Assembly (NCBI GenBank): GCA_964422205.1
Contig: CAYRAI010000003.1
Coordinates: 9,365 to 73,364, forward strand
Source of the DNA: CAZNYN01 sp964422205
Lineage (GTDB): Bacteria; Synergistota; Synergistia; Synergistales; Synergistaceae
Direction of reading: 5' to 3'
DNA length: 64,000 nucleotides
Below are positions 15,422 to 24,061 of the stretch, in pieces. The notes beneath the pieces were generated by a model. It was given only the letters and a program-made list of their open reading frames with translations, had not been told where the DNA came from and made no database searches. Within the stretch, counting starts at the first letter, position 1, and the number at the start of each line of letters is the position of its first letter. The position numbers were made by a program, and so were the translations under genes.

Positions 15422-17977
15422 ATGTATGAACTTATCGTAAACGGCGATAGAGTAATCTCGACGGAAAATCGCAAGCTGATAGATTTTTTAAGAGATGATC
15501 TGCGCCTCACATCCGTGAAGAACGGCTGTGCCGAGGGGGCATGCGGCACTTGTATGGTGCTGATAGACGGGCACCCTGTAAAAGCCTGTGTGCAGCAGCT
15601 TAAAAACCTTTCGGGCAAAAGTATTATCACAGTGGAAGGACTTAGCGACCGAGAGAAGGAAGTTTACTCATACGCTTTTGCCAACGCAGGAGCGGTGCAG
15701 TGCGGCTTCTGCATCCCCGGCATGGTGATATCCGCGAAGGGACTTATAGATGTTGTTTCAGACCCTACAAAAGAACAGGTTAAAGACGCCATAAAAAATA
15801 ATATTTGCCGCTGTACGGGATACAAAAAGATTGAAGAGGCAATATTGCTCGCGGCAAAAATGTTCAGGGAAAATACTCCACTCTCTCATGAAAAATATAC
15901 AGGCGCTATAGGGGAGAATATTCCGAGAAATGATGCCTATGACAAAGTTCTTGGAATTGCCGAGTATTGTGCCGACCTGTACTTTGACGGTATGATATAC
16001 GGTTCGGCGCTTCGTTCTGAGCATCCAAGGGCGGCAGTCAAGTCCATAGACACGTCAAAGGCTCTCGCACTTGATGGAGTTGTCGGAGTCTATACTGCCG
16101 ATGACTTGCCGGGAAAGCAGAAAATAGGGCATTTGCTCAAAGACTGGGATGTTCTGATACCGGTCGGTAAGACAACACATTATATCGGAGACTCTGTAGC
16201 CCTTGTAGCGGCTGTAACTCGTGAGATTGCCGAAGAGGCAAAAAAACTTATACAAGTCGAATATGAAGTTCTGACTCCCGTTACATCGCCCTCAGAATCT
16301 CTTGCCGAAGGAGCGCCTCTTGTACATGAGAAGGGCAATATCGTATCAAAGGAGCACCTTGTGAGAGGCAATGCGGATGAAGCTATAGCTTCGGCTGAAC
16401 ATGTCGTAACCAGACATTACTCTCTGCCTTTTACCGAACACGCTTTTCTTGAGCCGGAGACAGCAGTGGCTCTCATGGAAGGCGACGTTGTCAGAATCTA
16501 TTCCGGCGACCAGGGGGTCTATCAGACACTAAAGGAATGCGCGGAAGCTCTGGGCCTGCCTCACGATAAGGTGCACGTTACTGCTAAAATCGTAGGCGGA
16601 GGCTTTGGCGGAAAAGAGGACATGAGCGTTCAGCACCATGCCGCGATACTCGCTTTCCTTACAAAGAGGCCGGTTAAGGTCTCTCTCTCTCGTGCAGAGA
16701 GCATAAAGGTTCACCCAAAGCGCCACGCCATGGAGATAGACATGACAACGGCATGCGACGCAAACGGCATCTTGAAGGCAATGAAGGCGGTAATTGTCTC
16801 CGACACGGGAGCTTACGCCTCACTCGGCGGCCCTGTTCTGCAAAGAGCCTGTACCCACGCCGCAGGGCCTTACAACTATCAGATAATAGATATTAAAGGA
16901 ACGGCGGTCTATACAAACAATCCTCCTGCCGGAGCTTTTAGGGGATTCGGCGTAACTCAGAGCTGTTTTGCCGCTGAGTGCAATTTGAACCTTCTCGCTG
17001 AAAAAGTGGGAATCTCTCCATGGGAAATTCGTTTTAGAAATGCGATAAGACCTGGACAGACACTGCCCAACGGTCAGATTGCCGATGATACCACGGCACT
17101 TGAGGAGACTCTGCTTGCGGTAAAACAGTTCTGCGATGACAACCCGAAAGCCGGAATAGCCTGCGCTATGAAAAATGCAGGTCTGGGGGTCGGAGTTCCC
17201 GATTTCGGAAGGTGCAGACTGCGTGTAAAAGACGGCAAAATACATATAGCCACAAGCGCCGCATGTATAGGACAGGGAATAGGAACAGTAGTAAGACAGC
17301 TGGTGTGCGACACATTGGGTGCGGCGCCTGATATTGTAATTCACGATACGGCAGACACTTTCTTTACCCCGGACTCGGGCAATACCACAGCGTCGCGCCA
17401 AACAGTAATTACCGGCGAGGCTGCAAAAGAAGCGGCATTAAAGCTCAAAGAGTTCCTTAAAGGCAGAGATATCTCGGCCGCAGAAGGCGAAGAGTTCTAT
17501 GCCGAGTTTGAGAGCGTTACGGATAAAATGGGTTCTGAGAAACCTCACCCGGTCAGCCATATATCCTACGGTTACGCTACTCAGGCAGTCTCTCTTTCGG
17601 ATGACGGCAAGGTAGAAAAAATAGTAGCTGTTCACGATATTGGAAAAGCCATAAACCCAAAGAGTGCAGAAGGACAGATTGAGGGCGGAGTCGTCATGTG
17701 CATGGGATACGCTCTGACAGAAGACTATCCTCTGACAAATTCTGTCCCTACTGCAAAATTCGGAACTCTGGGGCTTTTAAAGTCCAACATGGTTCCAGAG
17801 ATAGAGAGCATATTGGTTGAAAAAGCGGAGGGTGGTTATGCCGGAGGAGCCAAGGGAATAGGCGAAATAGCAGCAATACCATGCGCACCGGCAATTCAGC
17901 TCGCATATTACAACCGAGACGGAATCTTCAGAACAAAACTGCCTCTTGAAAAGACGGCATATTCCAAAAAACAGTAA
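15422..17977 (+). CDS. Xanthine dehydrogenase-type molybdenum hydroxylase, Fe-S and Mo subunits fused
   Basis: 851 residues. The N-terminal 150 carry two [2Fe-2S] domains (C36, C41, C44 and C56; then CGFC and CRC). The rest is the molybdopterin-binding part, with GGGFGGKED, AFRGFG, GQGIG and, near the C-terminus, GGAKGIGE bearing the catalytic glutamate. The fusion without an FAD domain matches the selenium-dependent xanthine dehydrogenase group that co-occurs with ygfK. No separate FAD subunit gene is adjacent, so YgfK could supply the flavin electron path. I choose ATG 15422, 13 nt after the ygfK stop, with AAGGCGG as ribosome site. Selenium dependence cannot be seen in the sequence, since it would be a labile cofactor ligand. 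Confidence 0.88.
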   Translation: MYELIVNGDRVISTENRKLIDFLRDDLRLTSVKNGCAEGACGTCMVLIDGHPVKACVQQLKNLSGKSIITVEGLSDREKEVYSYAFANAGAVQCGFCIPGMVISAKGLIDVVSDPTKEQVKDAIKNNICRCTGYKKIEEAILLAAKMFRENTPLSHEKYTGAIGENIPRNDAYDKVLGIAEYCADLYFDGMIYGSALRSEHPRAAVKSIDTSKALALDGVVGVYTADDLPGKQKIGHLLKDWDVLIPVGKTTHYIGDSVALVAAVTREIAEEAKKLIQVEYEVLTPVTSPSESLAEGAPLVHEKGNIVSKEHLVRGNADEAIASAEHVVTRHYSLPFTEHAFLEPETAVALMEGDVVRIYSGDQGVYQTLKECAEALGLPHDKVHVTAKIVGGGFGGKEDMSVQHHAAILAFLTKRPVKVSLSRAESIKVHPKRHAMEIDMTTACDANGILKAMKAVIVSDTGAYASLGGPVLQRACTHAAGPYNYQIIDIKGTAVYTNNPPAGAFRGFGVTQSCFAAECNLNLLAEKVGISPWEIRFRNAIRPGQTLPNGQIADDTTALEETLLAVKQFCDDNPKAGIACAMKNAGLGVGVPDFGRCRLRVKDGKIHIATSAACIGQGIGTVVRQLVCDTLGAAPDIVIHDTADTFFTPDSGNTTASRQTVITGEAAKEAALKLKEFLKGRDISAAEGEEFYAEFESVTDKMGSEKPHPVSHISYGYATQAVSLSDDGKVEKIVAVHDIGKAINPKSAEGQIEGGVVMCMGYALTEDYPLTNSVPTAKFGTLGLLKSNMVPEIESILVEKAEGGYAGGAKGIGEIAAIPCAPAIQLAYYNRDGIFRTKLPLEKTAYSKKQ

Positions 17978-17979
17978 TA

Positions 17980-18017
17980 AAAAAGCCGGGACTTCCGAAA
18001 AGAAGTCCCGGCTTTTT
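17980..18017 (+). terminator. Intrinsic terminator of ygfK-xdh
   Basis: Perfect 14-bp stem (17981-17994 with 18003-18016) with an 8-nt loop and flanking A and T runs, directly after the stop. Confidence 0.92.
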
Positions 18018-18203
18018 ACATACAATATATAAGTAAAAAAACATCTGTAAAAGGGTTTTCCCGAATCAGTATTCAACTAAATCAAAGACGGCTGAGAAAG
18101 CAGATACAAGTAACATGGCGATATGCTGTACCGCCTGTACCTTTATTGTCGGGAGTGTAATCCCGAGTTGTCCTGTAAAAGACTTGATGACACGTGCAAT
18201 ACG

Positions 18204-18219
18204 TATTATTATAATAATA
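18204..18219. promoter_or_regulatory. hicAB promoter with palindromic operator on the -10 region
   Basis: A perfect 16-bp palindrome (TATTATTA/TAATAATA) covers the likely -10 (TATTAT 18207-18212), which is 17 nt from TTGATG at 18184-18189. A second inverted repeat, TCGGGA/TCCCGA with a 6-nt spacer, lies at 18149-18166. Autorepression by HicB or HicAB through one of these is the usual arrangement. Confidence 0.5.
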
Positions 18220-18242
18220 AATGTAAGTGGGACGGCAAAAAA

Positions 18243-18467
18243 ATGAAGGACAAAGACCTGATGAAAATGCTTTTACAAGATGGCTGGGTACTGGTAAGGG
18301 TAAATGGCAGCCACCATGTACTGCAAAAAGGGCTAAAGACTGAAGTCGTCCCAATCCAAGGGATTGCAGGAAAAAATAATGAAAAGGACAGGGCTGAAAT
18401 AGCTCGGCTCTTTATCGGAGAGAAGGGTGATAAAAATGTTATTCGTATATCCGGCTGTTTTTCATAA
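18243..18467 (+). CDS. hicA: HicA-type mRNA interferase toxin
   Basis: 74 residues with the small double-stranded-RNA-binding fold of HicA: DGWVLVRVNGSHHV, the catalytic histidine being H24. HicA toxins cut mRNA and are held by HicB. I start at ATG 18243, where the family homology begins; the ribosome site (AAGTGGG) is weak. Upstream in-frame codons give cysteine-rich, unlikely sequence. The 3' end overlaps hicB by 32 nt, typical of this pair. Confidence 0.88.
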   Translation: MKDKDLMKMLLQDGWVLVRVNGSHHVLQKGLKTEVVPIQGIAGKNNEKDRAEIARLFIGEKGDKNVIRISGCFS

Positions 18468-18813
18468 AGAAGACAACGCGTATTGGGTGGAATTCCCTGA
18501 TCTTAAGGGGTGCCAGTCGTTCGGAGACACTTTGACAGATACAATGGCAGGTGCGCAGGAAGCCCTTGCCGCCTATATTCTCACCATTTTAGAGGACGGT
18601 AATGAGCTGGTAAAGCCCGCGGATATTTCGGATTACCAAGTTCCTGACGATAGTTTTGTATCCCTTGTCACTTGCGGCATCGACCCGTACAAGGACAAGC
18701 GGGCGGTAAAGAAGACTCTTACTATTCCGGCTTGGCTCAACGAGCGCGCCGTTTCCATGGGGCTAAACTTTTCTCAAGTGCTGCAGGATGCGCTTCTGCG
18801 CAGGATAGCATAG
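18436..18813 (+). CDS. hicB: HicB-type antitoxin
   Basis: 125 residues. The N-terminal half is the partial RNase-H-like HicB fold (YWVEFPDLKGCQSFGDT, then AGAQEALAAYI). The C-terminal stretch KKTLTIPAWLNERAVSMGLNFSQ looks like a ribbon-helix-helix/Arc-type DNA-binding end. AAGGGTGA gives a good ribosome site for ATG 18436. It should neutralise HicA and repress the operon. Confidence 0.9.
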   Translation: MLFVYPAVFHKEDNAYWVEFPDLKGCQSFGDTLTDTMAGAQEALAAYILTILEDGNELVKPADISDYQVPDDSFVSLVTCGIDPYKDKRAVKKTLTIPAWLNERAVSMGLNFSQVLQDALLRRIA

Positions 18814-18985
18814 GAGACAACGACAGAGAGCGGCAATGACAAATAAGCCCGGCGCTTCTTCATCTGCGTCGTCACCTCAGATTTATAAAAAGTACCAATT
18901 AGTACCTTGGCTTTTTTGCAAAAGTACCTTTTATGCAGTTTAACTAGGTTAAATTGAAATAACAATATTAGCGTAAGTATACAGC
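18814..18985. other. Gene-free stretch after hicB with small repeats
   Basis: No supported gene. It holds three AGTACC repeats between about 18887 and 18930, two of them within an A/T-rich context, and the perfect palindrome TTTAAC-TAG-GTTAAA at 18939-18953. Significance is unknown. It leads into the terminator at 18986. Confidence 0.4.
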
Positions 18986-19011
18986 AAAAGCCGCATCCAG
19001 TGCGGCTTTTT
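18986..19011 (+). terminator. Intrinsic terminator after hicAB
   Basis: AAAAGCCGCA and TGCGGCTTTT form a perfect 10-bp stem with a 5-nt loop and a T tail. It may also act for minus-strand transcripts reading out of the tRNA gene. Confidence 0.85.
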
Positions 19012-19053
19012 GGCTGTTTTTGCTTTATGAGTTAAACCTGATTATATTTGACT

Positions 19054-19128
19054 TGGTGGGAGATAAAGGGATCGAACCTTCGACAGCCACCGTGTGAGGA
19101 TGGTGCTCTACCACTGAGCTAATCTCCC
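19054..19128 (-). tRNA. tRNA-Val (anticodon CAC)
   Basis: On the minus strand a full cloverleaf can be drawn: 7-bp acceptor GGGAGAT/ATCTCCC, D arm GCTC/GAGC, anticodon stem CCATC/GGTGG around loop CTCACAC (anticodon CAC), 5-nt variable loop, and T arm GAAGG/CCTTT with loop TTCGATC. Discriminator A and an encoded CCA close it. CAC reads the valine codon GUG. It stands alone, facing dapF. Confidence 0.95.
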
Positions 19129-19232
19129 GCAATGGTGGAGATTATACTTCCAAATCGTTTTTTTTTCAAGAGCTGGATGGGAATAATGGTGTAAAATAGC
19201 TTTTGTACAAAATCTTCTTTGAGAGGTTGATT

Positions 19233-20069
19233 ATGAAGATGCTTCTATGCAGTAAGATGAACGGAAACGGCAATGATTTCATTATGATTAATAATATGGA
19301 TAAAAAATACAGCACCGAGTCTCTCTCGTCTATGGCACTGAATCTTTGCCGCAGGAGAGAAGCTGTGGGCGCAGACGGCATTCTTGCGGCGGAACCGTCC
19401 GAACACGCCGATTTTAAAATGCGTCTCTTTAACCGCGACGGCTCCGAAGGTGAGATGTGCGGAAACGGCTCAAGATGTATAGCACGCTATGCGTTTGAGA
19501 AGGGCATAGTGAACAGCAGTGACATGATCTTTGAAACTTTAGGCGGGGATGTTCATGCTTCTGTAAACGGCTCAATGGCAGCTCTGCACCTGGCTCCTAT
19601 ATCTTTGGAAAATGTGACTGTAGGAATGTCGGCATCTGTTGACGGCATTGAGTTTAACTATACATTTATCACTGTAGGAGTTCCCCACACTGTTATTTTT
19701 GAAAAAGCCAGAAGCAGGACAAGAGAAGGGTACGTAGCTTTCGGACGCGCTGTTCGAAATATAAAGGAACTTTTCCCCGAAGGAACGAATGTCAATTTTG
19801 CCGTGCCGTCGGATGGAGCTCTCGATGTCTTGACTTACGAAAGGGGAGTTGAGGATCTTACTCTCTCCTGCGGCACAGGTTCTGTGGCAAGTACTATAGC
19901 GTCATATCTTTCGGGGATAACGGGCGCTTGTGTCGATGTCAGAAACCCAGGCGGCATAAACAGGGTAACTTTGTCATTTGATACACCTGGATATGTATGT
20001 CCGAAACTTGAAGGGAAGACGATGTTTGTTGCGGAAATATCTGTTTTTGACGATATTTTGGATTCTTGA
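19233..20069 (+). CDS. dapF: Diaminopimelate epimerase
   Basis: Interconverts LL- and meso-diaminopimelate for lysine and peptidoglycan. The 278-residue protein has both active-site cysteines: C76 in EMCGNGSRC and a second in LSCGTGS near residue 219. The N-terminal KMNGNGNDF motif is the family start. ATG 19233 is preceded by GAGAGG at 19221-19226. First gene of the long housekeeping run; the gap to lepB is 95 bp. Confidence 0.96.
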   Translation: MKMLLCSKMNGNGNDFIMINNMDKKYSTESLSSMALNLCRRREAVGADGILAAEPSEHADFKMRLFNRDGSEGEMCGNGSRCIARYAFEKGIVNSSDMIFETLGGDVHASVNGSMAALHLAPISLENVTVGMSASVDGIEFNYTFITVGVPHTVIFEKARSRTREGYVAFGRAVRNIKELFPEGTNVNFAVPSDGALDVLTYERGVEDLTLSCGTGSVASTIASYLSGITGACVDVRNPGGINRVTLSFDTPGYVCPKLEGKTMFVAEISVFDDILDS

Positions 20070-20164
20070 TAAATTTTTCAGTAAAATAAGTTCGATAAAA
20101 TTCTTTATTCGTGTTATAACATTGTCCGTTGTATTTTGATAAGAATATCGGAGGTTGTGTAAAT

Positions 20165-20680
20165 ATGCCTAAACCATGGTGGCGTGAAACTATTGAGACT
20201 GTTTTTTGGGCTCTTATCCTTGCACTTATTTTGAGAACGTTTGTAATACAGGCTTTTTGGATACCGAGCGGTTCAATGATTCCTACTCTGGAGATAGGGG
20301 ACAGAGTTTTGGTTTTAAAGTTTTGGTATGCTTTGCCGAAAATAGACCCCAAGAGAGGACAGATTGCTGTCTTTAAGTATCCGGTAGACCCAAGACGGGA
20401 TTTTGTCAAAAGAATTATAGGTATGCCAGGGGATAAAGTAGAGATTAAGAACGGTACAGTCTATGTAAACGACAGAGAGCTTTTTGAGCCTTATGTAAAA
20501 AATACAGATACATATAATATGGAGGCGCAGACAGTTCCCGATAACAGTTATTTCTGTCTGGGCGACAACAGGCCAAATTCACAGGATGGAAGGTTCTGGG
20601 GCTATGTGCCTAAGAATTTCTTCCGAGGCCCTGCTGTTTTCAGGTATTGGCCTCTGAACCGAATAGGAATGATAGAGTAG
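20165..20680 (+). CDS. lepB: Signal peptidase I
   Basis: Membrane serine protease that removes signal peptides. 171 residues, one N-terminal membrane helix (about 8-30), catalytic S37 in IPSGSMIPTL, catalytic lysine in DFVKRIIGMPGD, and the GDNRPNSQDGR box near the end. GGAGG precedes ATG 20165. The stop TAG overlaps the rbgA GTG by one base, so they are coupled. Confidence 0.96.
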   Translation: MPKPWWRETIETVFWALILALILRTFVIQAFWIPSGSMIPTLEIGDRVLVLKFWYALPKIDPKRGQIAVFKYPVDPRRDFVKRIIGMPGDKVEIKNGTVYVNDRELFEPYVKNTDTYNMEAQTVPDNSYFCLGDNRPNSQDGRFWGYVPKNFFRGPAVFRYWPLNRIGMIE

Positions 20681-21513
20681 TGGGACGTACTGTATGGTAT
20701 CCCGGCCATATGGCAAAGGGAAAACGACAGCTTGAGGCTTTGGCAGGCAATATAGATCTGATTATCGAGGTTCGGGACGCAAGAGCTCCGAACCTTTCAT
20801 CGTCTCCTCTTTTAAAAATTTTTGCCCCCAAGATTCAAATACTTGTGGTACTCTCCAAGGCAGACCTTGCCGATGAAAAGACAACCCGCCTTTGGGCTGA
20901 GTACCTGAAGTCAAAGAAAATGCCGGCTTGGCCTCTGGATTTAAGAAAAGGCGGTCTCAGCTTAATCAAAAAAGCTCTTACGGAAAAAAAACCTGCATTC
21001 AGGGATTTGCGCATGGCTGTGGTAGGAACTCCCAATGTTGGAAAGTCGATGCTCATAAATCAGCTTGTAGGGCGTAAAGCAGCTCCCGTTGGGGGTATTC
21101 CTGGCATTACTAAAGGTGTCTCCTGGTTTAAGGGACAGGGGTTTCTTCTGGTGGATTCTCCGGGAATTTTAGATCCTCACAGCGATGCCCGTGCTCACAG
21201 AATGATATCGTGGATAGGCTCGTCAAGAAGTCAGGTAATAGGAAATTGGGAAAGCCATGCATCAGAGTGTATCTCTTTTCTAATAAAGAAAGATTTGTGG
21301 AGCGGTGTCGAAAACTCATGGGGTATAAAAGGAGAAGGCACGCCTGAGGATATATTGCAAAAGATCGGAGTACGCCTCGGAAAATTGCTTCCAGGCGGTA
21401 TTGTCGACACAGAAGCGGCAGGCAAGATGTTTATGGAGGCTTTTGCCACTGGAAAGCTCGGACGCATGAGTTTGGAAAAGCCGGGGGACCCCCCTCTTTG
21501 GGAGTGTCTTTAA
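20680..21513 (+). CDS. rbgA: Ribosome-assembly GTPase RbgA/YlqF
   Basis: A circularly permuted GTPase that assists late 50S assembly. Motif order is permuted as expected: G4-like SKAD comes before G1 GTPNVGKS, then G3 DSPG. The N-terminal WYPGHMAKGKRQ is the family hallmark. I choose GTG 20680, which places this motif within the first residues and overlaps the lepB stop. The C-terminal domain is complete; total 277 residues. Confidence 0.93.
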   Translation: MGRTVWYPGHMAKGKRQLEALAGNIDLIIEVRDARAPNLSSSPLLKIFAPKIQILVVLSKADLADEKTTRLWAEYLKSKKMPAWPLDLRKGGLSLIKKALTEKKPAFRDLRMAVVGTPNVGKSMLINQLVGRKAAPVGGIPGITKGVSWFKGQGFLLVDSPGILDPHSDARAHRMISWIGSSRSQVIGNWESHASECISFLIKKDLWSGVENSWGIKGEGTPEDILQKIGVRLGKLLPGGIVDTEAAGKMFMEAFATGKLGRMSLEKPGDPPLWECL

Positions 21514-21516
21514 TCT

Positions 21517-22116
21517 GTGGCCTTTTCGGGTTCGGCTTGTCTTATAGCGGGAACTGACGAAGCGGGACGTGGACCTCTTGCCGGTCCTGTCGTTGCAGCG
21601 GCGGCAATACTCACAAACGACCAGCGTTCAATACTGATCGGCGAGGGATTGCGCGATTCCAAAAAACTCACGGAAAAATCGCGAGAGCGGCTTTTTGAGA
21701 TAATATGCTCCTGCGGCGTCGTATGGAGAGCCCAGGCTGCGTCTCCGTACAGAATAGATCGTATGAATATATTGCAGGCATCTTTATGGTGCATGAAACG
21801 CTCTGTTGAAAAACTGCCCACACAGCCTAACCTTGTCCTTATAGACGGGAATAAATACATACCTGGAATTTTTATAAAGCAAAAATATATTGTAAAAGGC
21901 GATGACAAGGTCCCTGCAATTGCCGCAGCTTCTGTAATAGCGAAGGTTTTGCGTGACAGAATTATGATAACTCTGGACACTCTCTACCCGAGGTACGGAT
22001 TCGCCCGCCACAAAGGCTACCCATCCGCAAAGCACAGGGCAATATTGGCTGAAATCGGTCCGTCTCCTGTGCATAGAATGTCTTTCAGAGGCGTGGAGAG
22101 TAACTATATAAAATGA
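21517..22116 (+). CDS. rnhB: Ribonuclease HII
   Basis: Removes ribonucleotides from DNA and cuts RNA-DNA hybrids. 199 residues with the acidic catalytic set: D and E in GTDEAGRGPLAGP, D in LIDGN, and D in KGDDKVPAIAAAS. GTG start at 21517, with GGGAG about 12 nt upstream inside rbgA. The stop overlaps the yraN start (ATGA). Confidence 0.95.
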   Translation: MAFSGSACLIAGTDEAGRGPLAGPVVAAAAILTNDQRSILIGEGLRDSKKLTEKSRERLFEIICSCGVVWRAQAASPYRIDRMNILQASLWCMKRSVEKLPTQPNLVLIDGNKYIPGIFIKQKYIVKGDDKVPAIAAASVIAKVLRDRIMITLDTLYPRYGFARHKGYPSAKHRAILAEIGPSPVHRMSFRGVESNYIK

Positions 22117-22550
22117 GCATGCAGCGTGCCCTTGAGCGTGCCGTCAGGGCGGAAGCCACGGATAGGAAGAGTCGGCTTTCCTGTGTTCCGAAACACATTT
22201 CCCTCGGAATAAATGGAGAAAATCTTGCTGCATCATATCTTTTATCTCATGGATATAGTATTATTGACAGAAATGTAAGATACAAATGGGGCGAAATTGA
22301 TATAATCGCATTATATAATGATGAAATTGTATTTGCAGAAGTGCGGACGAGACATATGAACAAAGTTATGCCTGCTGATACTACAGTGGGTCCGTCAAAA
22401 ATGGCTAAACTTATTCGCAGTGCGAAAACGTGGGCTGAATCCCGTATGTACGAAGGTTATTACAGAATTGATTTAATAGCTATTACCGTAATTGAAGGTA
22501 AAGCTCCTGTTATTGAGCATATAAAAGATATAACGGAGGCTATAAAATGA
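22113..22550 (+). CDS. yraN: YraN/UPF0102 family endonuclease-like protein
   Basis: 145 residues with the PD-(D/E)XK-like pattern of UPF0102: GINGENLAASYLLSHGY, RYKWGEIDIIA, and FAEVRTR. The exact role is unknown; the family sits with comM and dprA in many genomes. The first 30 residues are a basic extension. It is coupled at both ends by ATGA overlaps. Confidence 0.9.
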   Translation: MSMQRALERAVRAEATDRKSRLSCVPKHISLGINGENLAASYLLSHGYSIIDRNVRYKWGEIDIIALYNDEIVFAEVRTRHMNKVMPADTTVGPSKMAKLIRSAKTWAESRMYEGYYRIDLIAITVIEGKAPVIEHIKDITEAIK

Positions 22551-24061
22551 ATTGCGTTTCTGGAATTACGCTGAAGGGAATACAGGCACTTCCTGTTGAA
22601 ATAGAGGTTGAAAGCACCGGCGGCCTCTTCATGATATCTGTTGTCGGTTTGGCGGATACCGCCGTTAAAGAAGCAAGAGAGCGAGTAAGAGCGGCTCTTC
22701 GCACAATAGGAATAAATGTCAGAGGCAGGGTCGCAGTCAATTTGGCTCCCGCCGATATACCTAAAGAGGGAGCTTTGCTGGATTTGCCCATTGCCGTTGG
22801 CATAGCATGTTCTCAGGGGGGACTTACAGTAAAACGTCCTTCTCTTTTTCTCGGCGAGCTGGCTCTCGACGGGCGTCTGAGAAAAGTTCGAGGAGCTGTT
22901 CCAGCCGCATTTTTGGCAAAAGAGAATGGCTGGGATCTGTATATCCCAGAGGAGAACGCGCCGGAAGTCGGACTTGTAGACGGAGTAAGGGCTTATATCG
23001 TCAGAAATTTATCGGACCTCTTCTCTCACCTGCGCGGTGAGACAGAGCTTGCTTCTGTTGAAAAAACAGTAATAGGTGAGAGCGAGAGTGTAACAGACCC
23101 CGATTTGTCAGATATAAAAGGTCAGACTTTCGCCAAGCGCGCTCTTGAAGTTGCGGCCGCCGGGCATCATAACCTGCTCTTTGTAGGCTCTCCTGGCTCC
23201 GGCAAAACACTTCTCGCCAGAGCTCTTAAGGGTATCCTTCCCCCTTTATCGGATCAGGAGATGATGGAAGTCCTTCTGCTCAGAAGCGCGGCGGGAATGG
23301 ATCTCGATTCTTTGAGAGAGCGTCCATTTCGTTCCGTACACCACACGGCAAGCGCAGTAGCACTTTGCGGAGGCGGGGTTCAGCTGCGCCCAGGCGAGAT
23401 AAGTCTTGCGTCGCGCGGAGTTCTTTTTCTTGACGAATTTCCTGAATTTACGAGAGATGTGTTGGAATCCTTGAGACAACCGCTTGAAGACGGTCAGATA
23501 ACAGTCAGCCGTGCCTCGGGAAGTGTTGTATATCCTGCGAAAGTTCTGATGATTGCTGCATGCAACCCATGTCCGTGCGGCTTTTCAGGAGATCCGACCG
23601 AAAGATGCACATGTTCCCCGGGTTCTCTTGACAGATACAGGCGAAAATTATCTGGACCTATTCTTGACAGAATAGACCTCCATATATCGGTCCCGAGGCT
23701 TATGCCGGAGGAACTTGTCTCTCTTGAGGGAAATTGCGGAGAGAGCAGTGCCGTTGTAAGGGAAAGGGTTAAAAAGGCGAGAGCTCTTCAGGTTGAAAGG
23801 TGGAGCAGATTCGGCTTCCAGTGTAATTCGGAAATTCCCGAAAGGATACTGCGCCGGCACATACAAATTAAGCCTGATGTAAAAAGTTTTATACTGCAGG
23901 CTTTGAACAGAGTTCGCTTATCCGGGAGAGGCTTGTCCAGAGTACTCCGCGTGTCGCGCACAATAGCAGACCTTGAGCATGCGGAAAGAATAGAAATAGA
24001 ACACGTTGCGGAAGCCTTGAGCTACAGAGAGGGAGAGGCTCTCTCATGGATGAAGTCTTAA
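22547..24061 (+). CDS. comM: YifB/ComM-type Mg-chelatase-like AAA+ ATPase
   Basis: 504 residues: N-terminal Lon-protease-like fold (about 1-170), AAA+ module with Walker A GSPGSGKT near 220, Walker B LFLDEF near 300, and a C-terminal lid domain. ComM is a helicase that helps branch migration during natural transformation. Its neighbours dprA and, further on, comF fit that theme, though all are also found in non-competent bacteria. Confidence 0.94.
   Translation: MNCVSGITLKGIQALPVEIEVESTGGLFMISVVGLADTAVKEARERVRAALRTIGINVRGRVAVNLAPADIPKEGALLDLPIAVGIACSQGGLTVKRPSLFLGELALDGRLRKVRGAVPAAFLAKENGWDLYIPEENAPEVGLVDGVRAYIVRNLSDLFSHLRGETELASVEKTVIGESESVTDPDLSDIKGQTFAKRALEVAAAGHHNLLFVGSPGSGKTLLARALKGILPPLSDQEMMEVLLLRSAAGMDLDSLRERPFRSVHHTASAVALCGGGVQLRPGEISLASRGVLFLDEFPEFTRDVLESLRQPLEDGQITVSRASGSVVYPAKVLMIAACNPCPCGFSGDPTERCTCSPGSLDRYRRKLSGPILDRIDLHISVPRLMPEELVSLEGNCGESSAVVRERVKKARALQVERWSRFGFQCNSEIPERILRRHIQIKPDVKSFILQALNRVRLSGRGLSRVLRVSRTIADLEHAERIEIEHVAEALSYREGEALSWMKS

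Noticed and set aside
18018..19128. Genomic island at tRNA-Val with hicAB
   Set aside because: No integrase, no direct repeat of the tRNA end and no other foreign gene; only the toxin-antitoxin pair is present.
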